Part shown: positions 1 through 13,717 of the stretch, one piece after another | Layout: each line of letters starts with the position of its first letter | Numbering within the stretch: position 1 is the first letter of the stretch | Assembly: GCA_021613335.1 (NCBI GenBank) | Contig: JAJTWR010000454.1 | Coordinates: 260,001 to 324,000 of the forward strand | Reading direction: 5' to 3' | Source: Whitmania pigra | Taxonomy: Eukaryota; Annelida; Clitellata; Hirudinida; Haemopidae | Length of the DNA: 64,000 nucleotides | The notes under the pieces: model-generated | What the model was told of the DNA's origin: nothing | What the model saw: only the letters and a program-made list of their open reading frames with translations | Database searches by the model: none | Program-made: the position numbers and the translations under genes

Positions 1-1962
1 CCTGGTTGAAATAACTTGTGACGTCATTCGAATATCATCGTTTGTCTTGATAACAGTCAATCAGAAATTCTCTTGACGATGACTTTTTATTCACATTAAG
101 TTGTAAAAGATAGCATACGACGCCTTCAGGCTTCACGTCGATATTTTGATTCTGACGGGTAACTTGAATCTGGGGCTTCTAGAATATCTGGAAGAGTTAC
201 TTAATCATAGTTACCCGACCGAAAATATTTGGGATTTTGAGAAGATTGGGATGGTAAAAGGGGCAGGGACTTCATTTCAGTATTTCAAAGAGGGGAGAGA
301 GCAAACCCTCGCAAAACGTGAAGAGATGACCTGTTTTGGGTCTGGCCTAAAGTCAGGAGAGCCAACCCCCTTCCCCCCAAATTACGTCCCTGAAGAATGG
401 AGCTGACTAATGTTTCGTATTTAATGACTGCCTCAAAACAATCACCACACGGGAACTAATACAAAAAGTATTAAAAGCTTAAAAGTGAACAGATAAAGAT
501 ATAAATATACCTTTCAAAATAAGCGACGATTCCGGATCTTACTGCATCTCTTTAAGCGTGTTTCAGGGGTGTAGCTAAGGTTTCGTCAAACACGGCTAAA
601 CTGATAATTTGGTGCCTTTCCTTAACATAATTAATTCGACGTTTAGTTTGGATGATTTGATACCCCCTTCTCGTTTAACATTAACAATTTGTCGCCCTCA
701 CATCTCCCACCCATGGCTAGGGCTCTGACCCCTTTTGCAATGATGACAATGTTATCGCTTTCCTTTGCTGCTTTTGTTATTAATACGGCATTTATTCATC
801 GTTCTTCGTAATTGCACACATTACTGTCACAGTTAATTATTTTCAAGGAATGCCGCTAATGTCGCAATCAATTAAAATATTATTTTCCATTCATAACGAC
901 GTCACAATCATAATTAGCATTCTGCGTTCGCAGTGACACCCTGTAACAGATAAATGTTCTAATTCTACCTAATGACATTACCCAGTGTTAATGGTAAGTC
1001 TTTAAAGCATGGGGGTTAAATTGTTGATTAAAAATATGGATATGCTGAGACATGGATAATAAGCTAATGATTGCAGATACAGCCTTAAATCTAACGCTAT
1101 TAATGGAGGAAACCATTTTTTACAACCTTTTTTACTCTGTCCCTTAAACGTTGACCCATACATTAAAATATTTTTTTTGTTTCTATTTCCAAAAAATATC
1201 TAAATTTGTAAATTACATAGCTATTATTTAAAATGTGATCGAGAGGAAAGACATTATTTCATGTTATATTATGAAAGTCATGCATTTCATAAGAAAAATA
1301 TTTTTAAGATTATTAATTATAAATAAAGACAAGTGCACAATATCTTTAAAAATATTTGTAATCGTAATGTTTGAATTACCTCGTTAACTGTTACCGTGTT
1401 AACTGAAAAACTGAGATCACACAAGCGTCAAGTTTAATTAAATTAAAAATAATTTTTAAAACAATAAATTGAACAGAATTAATTGGCTGATAAAATGATT
1501 TCTAAATCCGGGAAAAGTAATTGATTCCTCTAAATCACCTGTTAGTGTAACATTATTGCTGTGATTAATATTTTCGTGGATAATGTTAGTGTCGGAGTTT
1601 TGTGAATGGATTACGAGGAGCGTAATTATTATTAATCAGATCAATATTTCACAATTTGTCCTGGAGCGTAATTATTTTCTCAAATAAAGGCGTATATAAC
1701 ATCTTCATCGTCTTCAGGTGCATCCGCGCGTGTTTGCATCCTTCTAATAACTTCCCGGAGTATTGTTTAGCCTGTCTGATTAAATTTAGTAGCTGTTTCA
1801 AAAGTAGAATAACTTTGAGGGTTTGCACATTTTTCGACGGATTTACAATTAAATAGATACACTCGAACGTAAAAAGTGATTGTTGCAAATTCGATAAATT
1901 GCCTGGGCGGTTTTAAAGATTTACGCCCTAGCAGTGATCGACAAAGTAAGTTGACGAAGAAG
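1..1962. other. Upstream region of the ErbB gene, no gene identified
   Basis: This stretch is AT-rich with many stops in all frames. The longest ORF (146-406, +) has no recognisable domain and no convincing splice context, so I do not call it a gene. The region presumably holds the promoter and 5' untranslated sequence of the receptor gene that starts at 1963. I see no clear TATA box or initiator that would fix a transcription start. Confidence 0.5.
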
Positions 1963-4900
1963 ATGGAGAAAGATTTATTGCTAGCATTTGTATTCGTGTC
2001 GGCGGTTTGTGCCATATCCGTTGGGAAAAGTGAGTCCAAATGTCTTGAGTGTTGTCTTTAACTTATTATTGAATTATTGCTTGGTCTCAATGTTTTAAAT
2101 TTTCCCTGTAGGTGTTATAAGTGAAATCATGTTTGTCCTTTTATTGAATTTATATAAATGGAGCAAATGCAGCTAAATGTTTCTGGGTTCATAATTGCCT
2201 TTGTTTGGAAATAGTCCTGCATAAACTTTCTTTGATTTATTTTACGGCATGATCACATGCCGATGTACATTTGACAGAAAAACATTATTTGTAAGGACCC
2301 AACAAAGTTTTTATGTGAGTAAAGAAAGTTATTAATAATTGTTGAAGCCAAAAATTTTCAATTTGAATGCATTACTTGGAGCAAAATGTTCATTTACAAA
2401 GTAAATGCTTGAAAATGCAAACGGTTGTTTAAATAAAAGCTGTAGTGACTCGGAAGCATGAAGAATTATGACCCTCCGCTGCAGGTTTGGATGGTTTACA
2501 TGAGGAATGGAATGCCTGCGAATTCTTACCTCTGAGATGCTTGTGATGTAATTGTTGCCTGATGTTGCACATTGTTATTATTATTATTATTATTATTATT
2601 GCTGATGCTTTCATCATTTATTATAAAATCATTTTATTGAAGTTGAGAGGAAAGGAAATGAATGGATGGTCTGAGAACAAAATTAATTAAATAATTTACA
2701 ATTGGCTGATTGCAACAAGTAGCTTTTCCTAGGTAGTTGTATCAACTTAAACTTGTGACATTGCCTAACATTATTATAACTGCCTGCTTGTCTCAGCATC
2801 ACCAAAATAATGTTTGTGAATTGCTTTTCATTCATCGGGGGATATTTGTTGTGTTAATTGTAGATATTACGAATGTAACATTCTAATTATTGTCATTGTT
2901 GCGGATGTCATTATTGTTAATATTATTGCTGCTGTGCTGATATCGCGAAATTATAATTGCTGCTGTTGGAGTAACATACCACTAAACATCGTTATTTACT
3001 TAGGGTGAGTATGTCTGCTTTGCAAAGTGTAGCTGTGAAGGATGTGAACCATTCAGTAGGGGAGATACTAATGCTGGAGAGAGTATTGCAGGATACCTCA
3101 TCATTGATTCATGTTGATGAATGAATGAATGAGAGATGGATGGAGAATAACGAATAATTAAGGTCAATTTATTGTCAGCACTAGCGAAATTATTTGATCC
3201 TCATTTCAAGTTACACACACCTATTCACATCCGACACAATTTGTTTTCGTGAGAACACACTATGCCTGTGATATTGCTCATACATTTACAAGTTACATTG
3301 ATCGTTACTCTATTGTACTCAGCATCATATTGTATTGCAATATGTATTGGTATATGTATACCGTATTGTATTGGTCGTGGACTTGAATTGTTAACCTGCA
3401 GCGATGGATTCGTGGTTTCGTGCAATGGTGAAACAAAATTATATTGCAAACTGGTTCCACAGAATAAAAAGTTTTAATAAATTAGACATCACTCTTTGCT
3501 GCTCGCTTGAATTGAAAAATAACACTTTTTAAAAAAATGCACTTTTAATGAACGTAAAAATTATAATTATAAAGATTCCATCAAAAGGAGCTGTCATTTC
3601 ACATCATTGCGTGATTTAATCACTCTGAACTTTGATCTTTCGAACAAACAATGTTTATATCTTGATAATTACATTAATTATTTTTCAGAAAAGTAATTTG
3701 CTGATTGATGCAGGGTGAATTGGTAAAATATATAGGCCAACAGCATTGAAGCTGGTTCTCCCATGAATGAGCCACTTGAACATATACAAAGCTATTAGTT
3801 CTGCTTTTGAATGAGCAAATAAAAACTTACTTTCTCACGCATCTGCAGCATGCCCGGGCACCAACAACAAATTGTCGAACACCGGCTCGAGAAGCGACCA
3901 CCTGGAGAAGTTGATGGAGCGATACGTCAACTGCACAAAAATCGAGGGCAATCTCGAGATTTACAGTCTCGAGAAGGATTCCGACTTGAGCTTCCTGCAC
4001 ACCATCGAGGAGGTGACAGGTTACGTCATCATCAGCGACGTCAACCAATTAACAATACCGCTGCCAAATCTCAGGCTAATACGTGGTGAAAATCTGTTCG
4101 AGATGTGGGTTTTTAAGCCTTGATTTTTATGTTTATATTTGTCATAAAAATTTATTGACATGTACCAAATATAAATATTATACCAGTAGAAATCATAATA
4201 ATAAATGACTATGCGATGATGCTTAGCGTTTCACATCATTGTTGTCATGTCATATTTATTAGTATTATAAATTCAATTGTGCATCATTAATGGTTCTATT
4301 GTGCATGAGTGTATTACTTAAAACATTTAATTGTTCAGGTTAGGCAACTTTAGTCTCTTCATTTCTCAAAACAAAGGGTTGGTAGAATTGGGGCTCAATT
4401 CATTGGTAGGTGAGTATCATTGGATATTTACATCAAATATGGGCGGATCTTACTTTGGCCATTTTTTGACGTATGATACATTGGTAGTTCGTTGGTAGTG
4501 AATAAGTAAGTAATAATTTGATGTTTCTTTTGCACGTTGCAAGTTATTAATAGAGGTTTTCATCTCTTAAGAGTTAATTGTTTTTTGTAATTTCCATTTA
4601 AATCATTAAATTTGTTTATAACACGATTATCAAGATAAGGTAATTAACTTAAGAATATTATTTTTTATTTTTCTATGTTGCATGATAATTTTTAAGTATA
4701 CTTCAATTCAATTTGTAATGCATTTACGTGTGATATAATTGAGTGATTGGTGGACAGAACCTAAGGTCCAGCTCTTAAATGTTTATATATTAAATTATTT
4801 TTATACATTGACAGAGATCTCTAACGGAGATGTTTTACTGCTCGAAAACCCCGACCTGCGTTACGATCGCAACGTCTTTTGGAATGACACCTTTCGAGAC

Positions 4901-7900
4901 GAGGCTTCGAAAGTCTTTCACCACAAGAACTCGGAACTGGAGAAAGGTTGTCTTGTCTCGTTTTGTCTTGTTTTGGATTTCACCCGCATGATGCTGTAAA
5001 GTCTTAATAGCACTGTGGTACTAATGTCATTAGCAGCTTATATTGTTGTGGTACTAATGTTATGTTGTTGTGATTCATTGTCTTCAGGCGACTGTCACGA
5101 ATCGTGTCCCGAGTTCGACGGACAGTTTTATTGTTGGGGACCAGGAGAGCATCAGTGCCAAAACTGTAAGAGCTTCTTGAAAACACTTTTTTTCTTTTAA
5201 TTTAGAAAACATTATTCTAACATGTTCGTTGAATTTGACGATCAGTGACCAAAGTGGTGTGCAAGGAAGAATGTGGTGGGAGATGTTTCGGCAGCGAATG
5301 GAATCAGTGTTGTGCAAAATCGTGCGCAGGCGGTTGCACCGGAAGAAGCGAAAGGGAATGTTTTGTTAGTTTCGAGGATGTTCATTTCTCTTCGGCACTT
5401 TGACACTTTTTAAGCCGAAACTCTAAATCGTTTGACATCAAAACATTTGCACAAAAATTGAGATCCTCTGAAATAGGATAACGTTTAAGCAACATTTGAT
5501 CTCATCAGAGATGCAGCTATTTCGACGACGACGGAGCATGCGTGGATTCGTGTCCCCCTCCGACGATCTACGATCACCAGACATTCAAGTGGACGCCCAA
5601 CCCCAAAGTCAGATATGCCTACGGACACGAATGTCTTGCAGAATGTCCGAGTGGGTGTCTAAGTTTTGGAAAGTGTTTTATTTCAAATGTCGTCGGAGAA
5701 ATACTGAGAAGTTTAATTGTTCTTGAACCAGGTCACATGTACGTGGACGAAGGTGCGTGCGTGAGGAGGTGTTCGGAAGGACGCACCGCTGTCGAAGGCG
5801 TCTGCAAACCATGCGACGGACCGTGTCCTAAAGGTTTGATGTTTTGAATGTTACTTTTCATGCACAATTCGAGGATGACATGCATCTAGATCTTCTTGGA
5901 ATCATTATATTGATGTTTTGTTTTCTAAATGATGACTTTGCAATTTATGCTTAAATTAAAGGCTGTAACGGAACTGGCAAAACATTTTTGTCGAACCTGA
6001 ACATCGAATCGTTCAGAGGCTGCACTGTTATTCAAGGCAACCTCTACATTGCACAGACAACATTTCAAAAGTGGGAAATTTTCAATTGATGTCAATAAAA
6101 TATTAATTAATTTGTAATTTGTGATTTATTGTATAGTATGGGACTTGTTTATATACTTCATTATATTTGACATGCTTCATGGTAAGTATATATAATATTA
6201 TTTGGTTTAACTTTTTATAGATTTCAGAACTTCATGTAAATAAATTCATCTTGGAGCTTATAAAATGTCAATTAAACATAAATATTTTTTTAACTAAAAA
6301 GTAAATAATACCCTTCCAGTGTATACGACTACGTTGCTTTGAACTCCACCGACCTTTCCCTCTTGGAAAATGTGACCTTGATCGAGGGGTCACTTCTCAT
6401 CGAAGGAAGTTCATCGCAGTTCAAAGATTTGACCTTCCTCAGGAATGTCAAAACCATTCAAGGAAAGGAGCCTGTGTAAGCTTTTCCTGCTAACAATTTC
6501 AATAACATCACTTTTACTTAAACTCGTATATTTTTTCTGTAATCTTTTGTTGGCATAAATAGATCTAAATAGATATTTGATTTTTTTTACTGTGAAGCGA
6601 TATGCCATCCAACCATTCATAAAACGCTCATTCAAATGAATAAGTCAAATCAATGTTATAACGATAGATTAAATGAATTTTTGATGTTATTTATATCTAA
6701 TATGTTATTTATCATGCAATTAATTTACTAATTTCAGGGCTGGAAAGTATGGCTTCATCATTCACAAAACATCTTTGGAATATTTAGGCATGGGCTCACT
6801 CCAATCTGTCGAGCATGGCAGAGTGATCGCACTCGATAACAAAGATTTGTGCTACGTGGACAAACTACGGTGGTCGAGCCTTGTGAAGAACGCGAGCCAA
6901 ATTATTATTAAAGGCAACAGGAACGTCACGGAATGCGGTCAGTCGATGGACTTTCTATCTTTTCTTTATTCTTACCTATTCATTTATAATTTAACATATT
7001 CACGGGCAAATGTAAATTGTTATACTTCAAACCGATCGCTAATCAAAATACCTCGAAATCAAAACCCGCTTTGAATTTCTGATGCAGAATCCGAGGGAAA
7101 AGTCTGCCACTCGGAGTGCAGGGATAGCGGATGCTTCGGACCTCTCGATTCTCAGTGCTTCGAGTGCAGGAGCCACAAACAAGGAGAAAGTTGTCTGCCC
7201 TCCTGCGGCATGGGATGGTTCGCCGAAAACAAAACGGGAGACGGACCAATTGGATGCTTGAAGTGCCACGAACAGTGCAAGGGATCATGTTTTGGAGAGG
7301 TTAGTTTCTGATGATTTTTAAAAAGTTTAATTTTATTTATTTATAATTAAATTTTATAGTTGAAAATTAAGCTTCTTTAATAGTATTGGAATCATTTAGA
7401 GGCATTATTAATCTGATGAGTAATATTACTTGGCATTTAATTCATATTTGAAGTTATTGAATTTTTATTTATGTCAATAAATTGCTTGAGCCTGATGGCT
7501 GATGACAAATGCTAAGTAATTCTAGACTTCTTCATTTGAATATTTGATTAGACATTTCGTGGAAGGCAACATTAAGTCGATGATGTCATTGAGTTAATGC
7601 ATTCAAAGAATTAATGAAAAGACTTTGTTGTAAATCTGATTCGGGTAGAAAATGTTTATAATAATAATAATAATTAAAATTGTCTTTAAACATTCAAACA
7701 CAAAGACATTTAAATTTTAGGAAGCAAACCAGTGCCATGAATGTCTGAATGATAAGGATGGTCCTTACTGTGTTGCAAAATGTCCTGAAGGGTTAGTTAG
7801 CGCACATTAAATATTCCTACTCCTCATTTGCTTTGATAATTTATTTTTCAAAGTTGATTGCCATGTAATGATTATTCATTATTAAAATGTTGTTTAGTGC

Positions 7901-10900
7901 TGCAGAATGTAATGATTGAAAGTCGGTTGATTGGCATGAAGCCACTTTAAACGATTGATTGGTTGAGTTGATTGATGTTGAAAACAGAAGTCGAACTTGC
8001 AAGAAGAGGTCCATGCAAAGAGACATAAATGATTTTATAAAATCTAAGATGATGATGATGATGATGTTGAAGAAGTCATCCTGAAGTCGCTCACGTTTCT
8101 CTAAACTTTGACTGAAATTTGAAATTGAAAATATTGTTTAGTTGTAATTAATAAAATAGATATGTTAATATTACATATATATATATTTATTTACATATAT
8201 GTGTGTGTAATTTAAGACTGTCTATTAATTTGTATTTTTCAAAAAGAGGTAAAGAGATTGGTTAAGTCAGCTTCAAGACTTAAGGTGTCAAGTATGACTT
8301 TGTATCATTGAAAAAGTTTTATTTTGTTGGTTACGCATCATGTCACATCATCAGGGTTGAGAAAAGTTAAAAGAATTTTCAGTTAATGTTTTCAGAATTT
8401 TGTTTAGTTAAGGCAAACTTGGGACTGAATAATTTAGTTTGTTGATAACAATCGTGAATATGGTAACGATATTGCTGATAACATTAATGAATTAAATTGA
8501 TTCAACACACTTAATATGTCTTGCTAGTTGGAAACTGTGATTTCAGGAATAGTTTGATATCATTATGGAACTTTTGTTACACTGAGCTGGTTTATTAAGG
8601 TTACTGAATGTTCCATTTTTAATCTCCAACTGTAGCAAGTACTCAGATGTCTTCAAGACATGCCAAAACTGCAGCAAAAATTGCATCGGTGGGTGCACAG
8701 GGCCCGAGAACATCGAGGGACCGAACGGTTGCAACTCTTGCCATCTCGTCGTACTCGATGAAACGGGCACCAATCAGGTCGGGTGTTGCCCGCCAAATCC
8801 GAATGTCCTGCTGGATATTACACACACAGGAGCAAGGTAGAGATGATGATGATGATGGTGGTGGTGGTGATGATACTGATTATGCATTACATAACTATTA
8901 CCATCTCATTAGCTGGTTATGTAATTTCATCCTCCTTTCCAGCAATGCCTGGCATGCCACTCCGAATGCACCAAGTGTTACGGAAAGGGACCGACAAATT
9001 GCGACACGGACACCTGCAGGAATGCCGTCTACGATGACAAATGCGTCGAGAAATGTCCGGGCAATTACTTCACGGACGGGTCGTATTCCCCGCCGAGGTG
9101 AGTGATTTGTTAAATTTGTAATTTACGTTATGTCCATGCAAGAGCTTACACACATTAAGCTTAATTGAAGTGGCACACATCCATTAAAAGCCAACTAAAC
9201 TTGTTTTAAGTTTGCTTGCTCTATTCACCTATAATGTTTCTCTTACAGGTGTCAGGAATGTCACGGACAATGCCTCACCTGCCACGGTTGGACATCCTCT
9301 GATTGTCGCAGTTGTCGTGTTCTCAAAGTTTACCTGAATTACGACGACAAGGAGACAGACGGCCGAGTAGGTTTTCTCGATAACCTAGAGCAACATTTGC
9401 TTCATGTCCCTTAAAAAATCTATTAGTTTGCAACCATTGAATCATCTAAGGTGATGCTTTAATACTGTTCTTGTTAATGTAGAAGTGACTTTGTATTTGC
9501 AAATCTTTGCAGTTCAATTGCACTGACACTTGTCCCTCCTGGGCCCCCTTCAAAACTCAGGAGAAAGTCGACGGTTCCTTTGAAACCATTTGCGTGTCCA
9601 GTGATTCCTCCAGCGAAGGAATGGTTTCTCAAAAGTAGGTCGACTATGGCGGTGAATGTAATTCGACGGGTGAGTCGGTGAAAAGTTGCAAATGTTTTTA
9701 TATTCTTCAGGAAGTCCAATGCCGGTCTCATAGTGGGACTGATCGTGGGTGCCTTGATTTTACTGGCTCTCATCGTTGTCCTCATCTTCTTCCTGAGGAG
9801 GCAGAGAGCTCGATGGGAACTCGAAAAGACGAAAATGGAGGCAAAGATCGGTGGATTCGATGACGAAACTGAGGTTAAACTCGCTCAATCATTAGACCGA
9901 GCTGAACTGAAATCATAAATTTGATTTTTATTTGTGATTGATAATGATCATGAAACCTTAAAAGGATTCCGTGATGGTCATAGCAACTTGTACTCGAGGA
10001 AGTAACGAAATTGATGTTATTTTTAATATCATTGAATAATATCATTCTCTTCAGCCATTGGCCCTCACTGGAGCAGCCCCGGACAAGGCCCAGTTAAGAA
10101 TCGTTAGAGAGTCCGAAATCAGAAAGGAGGAAGTGATTGGCTCAGGAGCTTTTGGAACTGTGCACAAGGTTTCCTTATCAGTCATTTGCCGCGCGTGGCT
10201 TCAATGCTAAAACGTTTGTAAAAGATTAGACAAATATAATCAGATACAAAAACAGCATTCCACTGCACAATAACAACTAACAAACGTAAATGATAATCCT
10301 GCAAATTAATCATTTACCCTTTTCTTCGTCCCTCAGGGCGTGTGGGTTCCGGCAGGGGAGAACGTGCGCATCCCGGTGGCCATCAAGGTCCTCAACGAGG
10401 GAACGAGCGCTTCTCAGAACAAGGAACTTTTGGACGAGGCGAGGATCATGGCCTCGGTGGATCACCCGAACTGCATCAGGATCTCGGCCATTTGCATGAC
10501 CAGTCCGATCCAGTTGATCACTCCACTCATGCCTTTCGGATCGTTGCTCGACTACGTCCGAAAGAACAAGAACTGCATTGGATCTAGATCCCTACTCCGC
10601 TGGACGACTCAGATTGCAAAAGGAATGAAGTACCTCGAAGACAGAGGCATTGTGCACAGGGATCTGGCGGCTAGAAACGTTCTGGTAAGAAACGCCAATC
10701 ACGTGAGGATCACCGACTTTGGACTTTCAAAGCTTCTGGATGTTGACCAAAGCCAGGTCAAAGCCAAGGATGAGAAAGTGAGATGAAGATTTTAATTAAG
10801 GCACTGATGACGATTAATATTATTATCGTTATTAATTTATTCACTGACTAGTTGCCTATCAAGTGGATGGCCATCGAGTCGATCAGACACAGGATATTCA

Positions 10901-12654
10901 CCCACAAGAGCGACGTTTGGAGTTATGGGGTCACCATCTGGGAACTCTTCACCTACGGCCAAAGACCGTACGAATTCTTGTCGGCCGTGGACGTCCTGGA
11001 AACTCTAGAGAAGGGAGAGAGGCTGTCTCAGCCCGAAATAAGCACAATCGACGTTTACATGATCATGATCAAGTGCTGGATGGTCGACGCAGCCAGTAGA
11101 CCGAGCTTCCAGGAATTGGTCGAGGAATTCACGAAGATGAGCAAGGATCCGGGCAGGTACCTCGTCATACAGGGCGACCAGTTTATGAAACTGCCGGTCC
11201 AGAACATCGACACCAAGGACCTCGTGAAGGACGACGGGCCCGAAGAAATCATATCCGCGGAGGACTACTATCTGCAACCGGTCGAATCGAGCGCTTCCGA
11301 CGGAAAGAGAATCGACGGGAACAACTACGTCAACACCCCGAAACCGAAACCTCTGCAAGGGGACACCTCCTTTTCTAACGTCAAAAAAGACAAACACGAC
11401 TCCGTTCAACTGGAGGGCAACAGGTACACCACCGACCCGACGGAAAAAGGCGCCGACGGAAACCAGCAGGACTACCTCGGCGAAGGAAAGGAACTCGACG
11501 TCGAAATAATCCCGTCCGACTACGACCCGCTCGCTGCTCTTGTCATCGAAGACAAGTCGAAGCAGCACAAGGGTGAGTGTTCGAGCCATGGAGACAATAT
11601 TTGAACTAGATAAAAGTAGTGGTGAAGGCCATTTTAAAGATCTTCATTGTTATATTGTTCATTATAGCATTTATTTCATTTTGATCACTCCATCGTTTAC
11701 AGTGTAAAGCCACATTTAGGTGAGGTACATGCCATAAATCATGAAATGCTGGCATGTTATTTATAATTTATAATTCTGCCTGTCGGTGTGCTCACGGCTG
11801 TGAAAATAAATTTGTCTGTTCAGAGTTATTTAAGTATTTTGTAGCAAGTGGACTTAAAACATCTTCCATTAATGATTGCTTGTTATCTGCTTTATAAGTT
11901 TAAAAGCTAAGATTATTTTTTCTAACCATCATGTGTAGCATAAATTTAATGTAGTTTAACTCAGATTAAGGATTGCCTTAATGTGTTATGTCTGCTAACC
12001 AACGTTCACTGCTGAGCATGAAAAGCACCTGGGACAATGTGAATGAACTACATTTATATTTACATTTTTATTGCTAACCTGGACAGACTAATGCATGTGT
12101 GCTCCTGCATGATGGCATGATATGGAACTGCTTAATCTATCACTATATAGACTTTTGCATGTAGAGTGCTTGTATTAACATTATAATCTAAGGAAACACA
12201 ACTTTGTTGTCAGTATTGTTTTAACAATGTTTAGTTAGTCTTGTTCTTGTTCAGTTTATTTTTCTTTTATTAGTTTTATTAATTAATATTGTAATATTCC
12301 AACTATTCATTTATCATTACCGTATTTTCAGGTTCAGCGTCATCATTATTTGCACTTGGGAGAGAAAAACTGGCAACTGATAAGAAGCAAAGGAATGAGT
12401 TGGGCAGCTCTGAGTACCTGAAGATGTCGAGACCACACCCCGAGGAAGACAAGAGAGCCATGCTGGCTGAGTTTGAAGACGACAGCATCGACGACGAAGA
12501 CGACGACTACCTGACCAGCGTCGAACCTCTCGACCCAACCCCTCGGCCTTACGATTATTACAACGTCGAAAGCAGGATCCCCGGCAAGCCCGACTACCTT
12601 AACGTCGACGTCAAAAGTAAAAGCAACAAAAACAGAGGGGTGTCCAACGTCTGA
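1963..12654 (+). CDS. EGFR: ErbB/EGF receptor tyrosine kinase, 22 exons
   Basis: Single-pass receptor for EGF-type ligands, signalling to Ras/MAPK and PI3K at the cell surface. Exons: 1963-2029, 3849-4104, 4339-4409, 4815-4946, 5088-5165, 5246-5364, 5509-5650, 5732-5833, 5962-6070, 6320-6475, 6738-6937, 7088-7299, 7721-7791, 8636-8836, 8943-9097, 9249-9366, 9513-9634, 9711-9873, 10055-10168, 10337-10777, 10852-11572, 12332-12654. About 1357 residues. Order: signal peptide (1-22), receptor L domain, furin-like Cys-rich block, second L domain, extended Cys-rich block to about 770, transmembrane helix (about 775-798), kinase, Tyr-rich tail. Kinase residues are present: GSGAFG loop (about 855), Lys880, Glu897, gatekeeper Thr925, HRD Asp972, DFG Asp990. 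The tail carries YVNT, YLNV and YLKM motifs. All exon joins are in phase except one base missing inside exon 14 near 8785. The activation-loop Tyr is replaced by Val. Family assignment is near certain; small exons are manual calls. Confidence 0.93.
2575..2600. repeat. (ATT)n microsatellite
   Basis: Nearly pure run of about eight to nine trinucleotide units inside receptor intron 1. Confidence 0.9.
8048..8066. repeat. (GAT)n microsatellite
   Basis: Six consecutive GAT units in the receptor intron between exons 13 and 14. Confidence 0.9.
8841..8875. repeat. GAT/GGT trinucleotide run
   Basis: Compound GAT then GGT repeat just after the exon 14 donor, within the 106-base intron of the receptor gene. 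It lies 55 bases from the apparent one-base deletion, so this short segment may be hard to sequence or assemble. Confidence 0.85.
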
Positions 12655-13717
12655 TTCTCTGATTGGAAATCATTTCTTTCTTGTTTAGCCAAATGAACAA
12701 ATGAGGCAATAGTGATGATGTTGATTAGCAAAAGTGGCTTTGAGTTTTGAATGCCGTTGACTCGATAAATTACAATAATCTGGCCTTGGTATAATCTTGA
12801 TTTTTGCTCAGTTGTTCTATTGGAAGTGACAATTACGAGCAACTTATATACTCAGCTATCGTCGAAGAGTCATTCGGAGCATGTATTTGATGTTTTATTA
12901 TTTTTTGCACTAAAAACTTATTTTTAGTGAACTTTCAATTGCATTTTGGCAGGACTCCTCATTATTATTTTGAGCTTTTAATTATGGAAGTTAATGCGGG
13001 TTCGATCACGACCAATGCTTTTTACATTCTTATTATTTATCTGGTTGGTGTCATGCTTGCAAAAGACATTGAGAAAGACATATTGAAATGTATCTTTCAT
13101 CCTGCCAACCAATTTATTGTGAAGCCAGTTCTTAAATGAACTTCTTCAATGCACAAATGTGCCTATTTTAGAACTTATGCATTTGCCTTTGTATTGGTCG
13201 TTTTGGCAATTGGTCATTTGTAAATTACGTGATTGCTATCTATTTTTTGCTTTTATAATATCATGATGATAATTTCAATTAATTTATTTTTAGAACAAAA
13301 TTTGTCGTAAGACTCAGTCAGGTTTAATTATATTTTGTCAATGGAACAAACAACCTAAATAATAATAAAATAGCTAATCTTGCACACTCCAAAGAGAATT
13401 GAGATCTTTTATTGGATCAGTATGGCTGCTCGACGAGATAAGCTTGCGAGAAAATGGTTAAACTTTGTATAGGTGAGTTTGAGATGCGACTGATCCTGTG
13501 AGAGAATTTGACGTTTGCGTAGCTCCTATATAAGGTCCAAAAGACTAACCTAAAAAATATTCTCCAAATCATCTCAGTTATGCAATAGACTATAATCAAA
13601 TAAATAAAACCTAAAAAATAAAACAATAAATCAAATGCCAAATAAAATGAATTTATTCTGAATATATTTTTAGCTCGAGCCATATGAAATTGGCAAAGTT
13701 TACTTTTAAGCGTAAAC
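12655..13717. other. Receptor 3' UTR and spacer to TFIIIA
   Basis: No coding exon is evident. An AATAAA at about 13364-13369 is a candidate poly(A) signal for the receptor gene, giving a 3' UTR of about 0.7 kb. The remaining roughly 350 bases must hold the promoter of the TFIIIA gene. ORFs at 12594-12842 (-) and 12927-13139 (+) look like chance. Confidence 0.5.

Noticed and set aside
146..406. 86-codon plus-strand ORF at the left edge
   Set aside because: No domain, no splice partner, and composition not clearly coding; probably chance.
2577..2600. Possible CRISPR-like or structured repeat
   Set aside because: Simple ATT microsatellite; eukaryotic context with no spacers.
3262..3477. 71-codon hydrophobic ORF in receptor intron 1
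   Set aside because: Made of ATTGTATTG-like AT repeats read in a lucky frame; no acceptor or donor in phase with neighbours.
11005..11589. 194-codon minus-strand ORF opposite the receptor kinase
   Set aside because: Shadow of the real plus-strand exon 21, arising from its codon bias.
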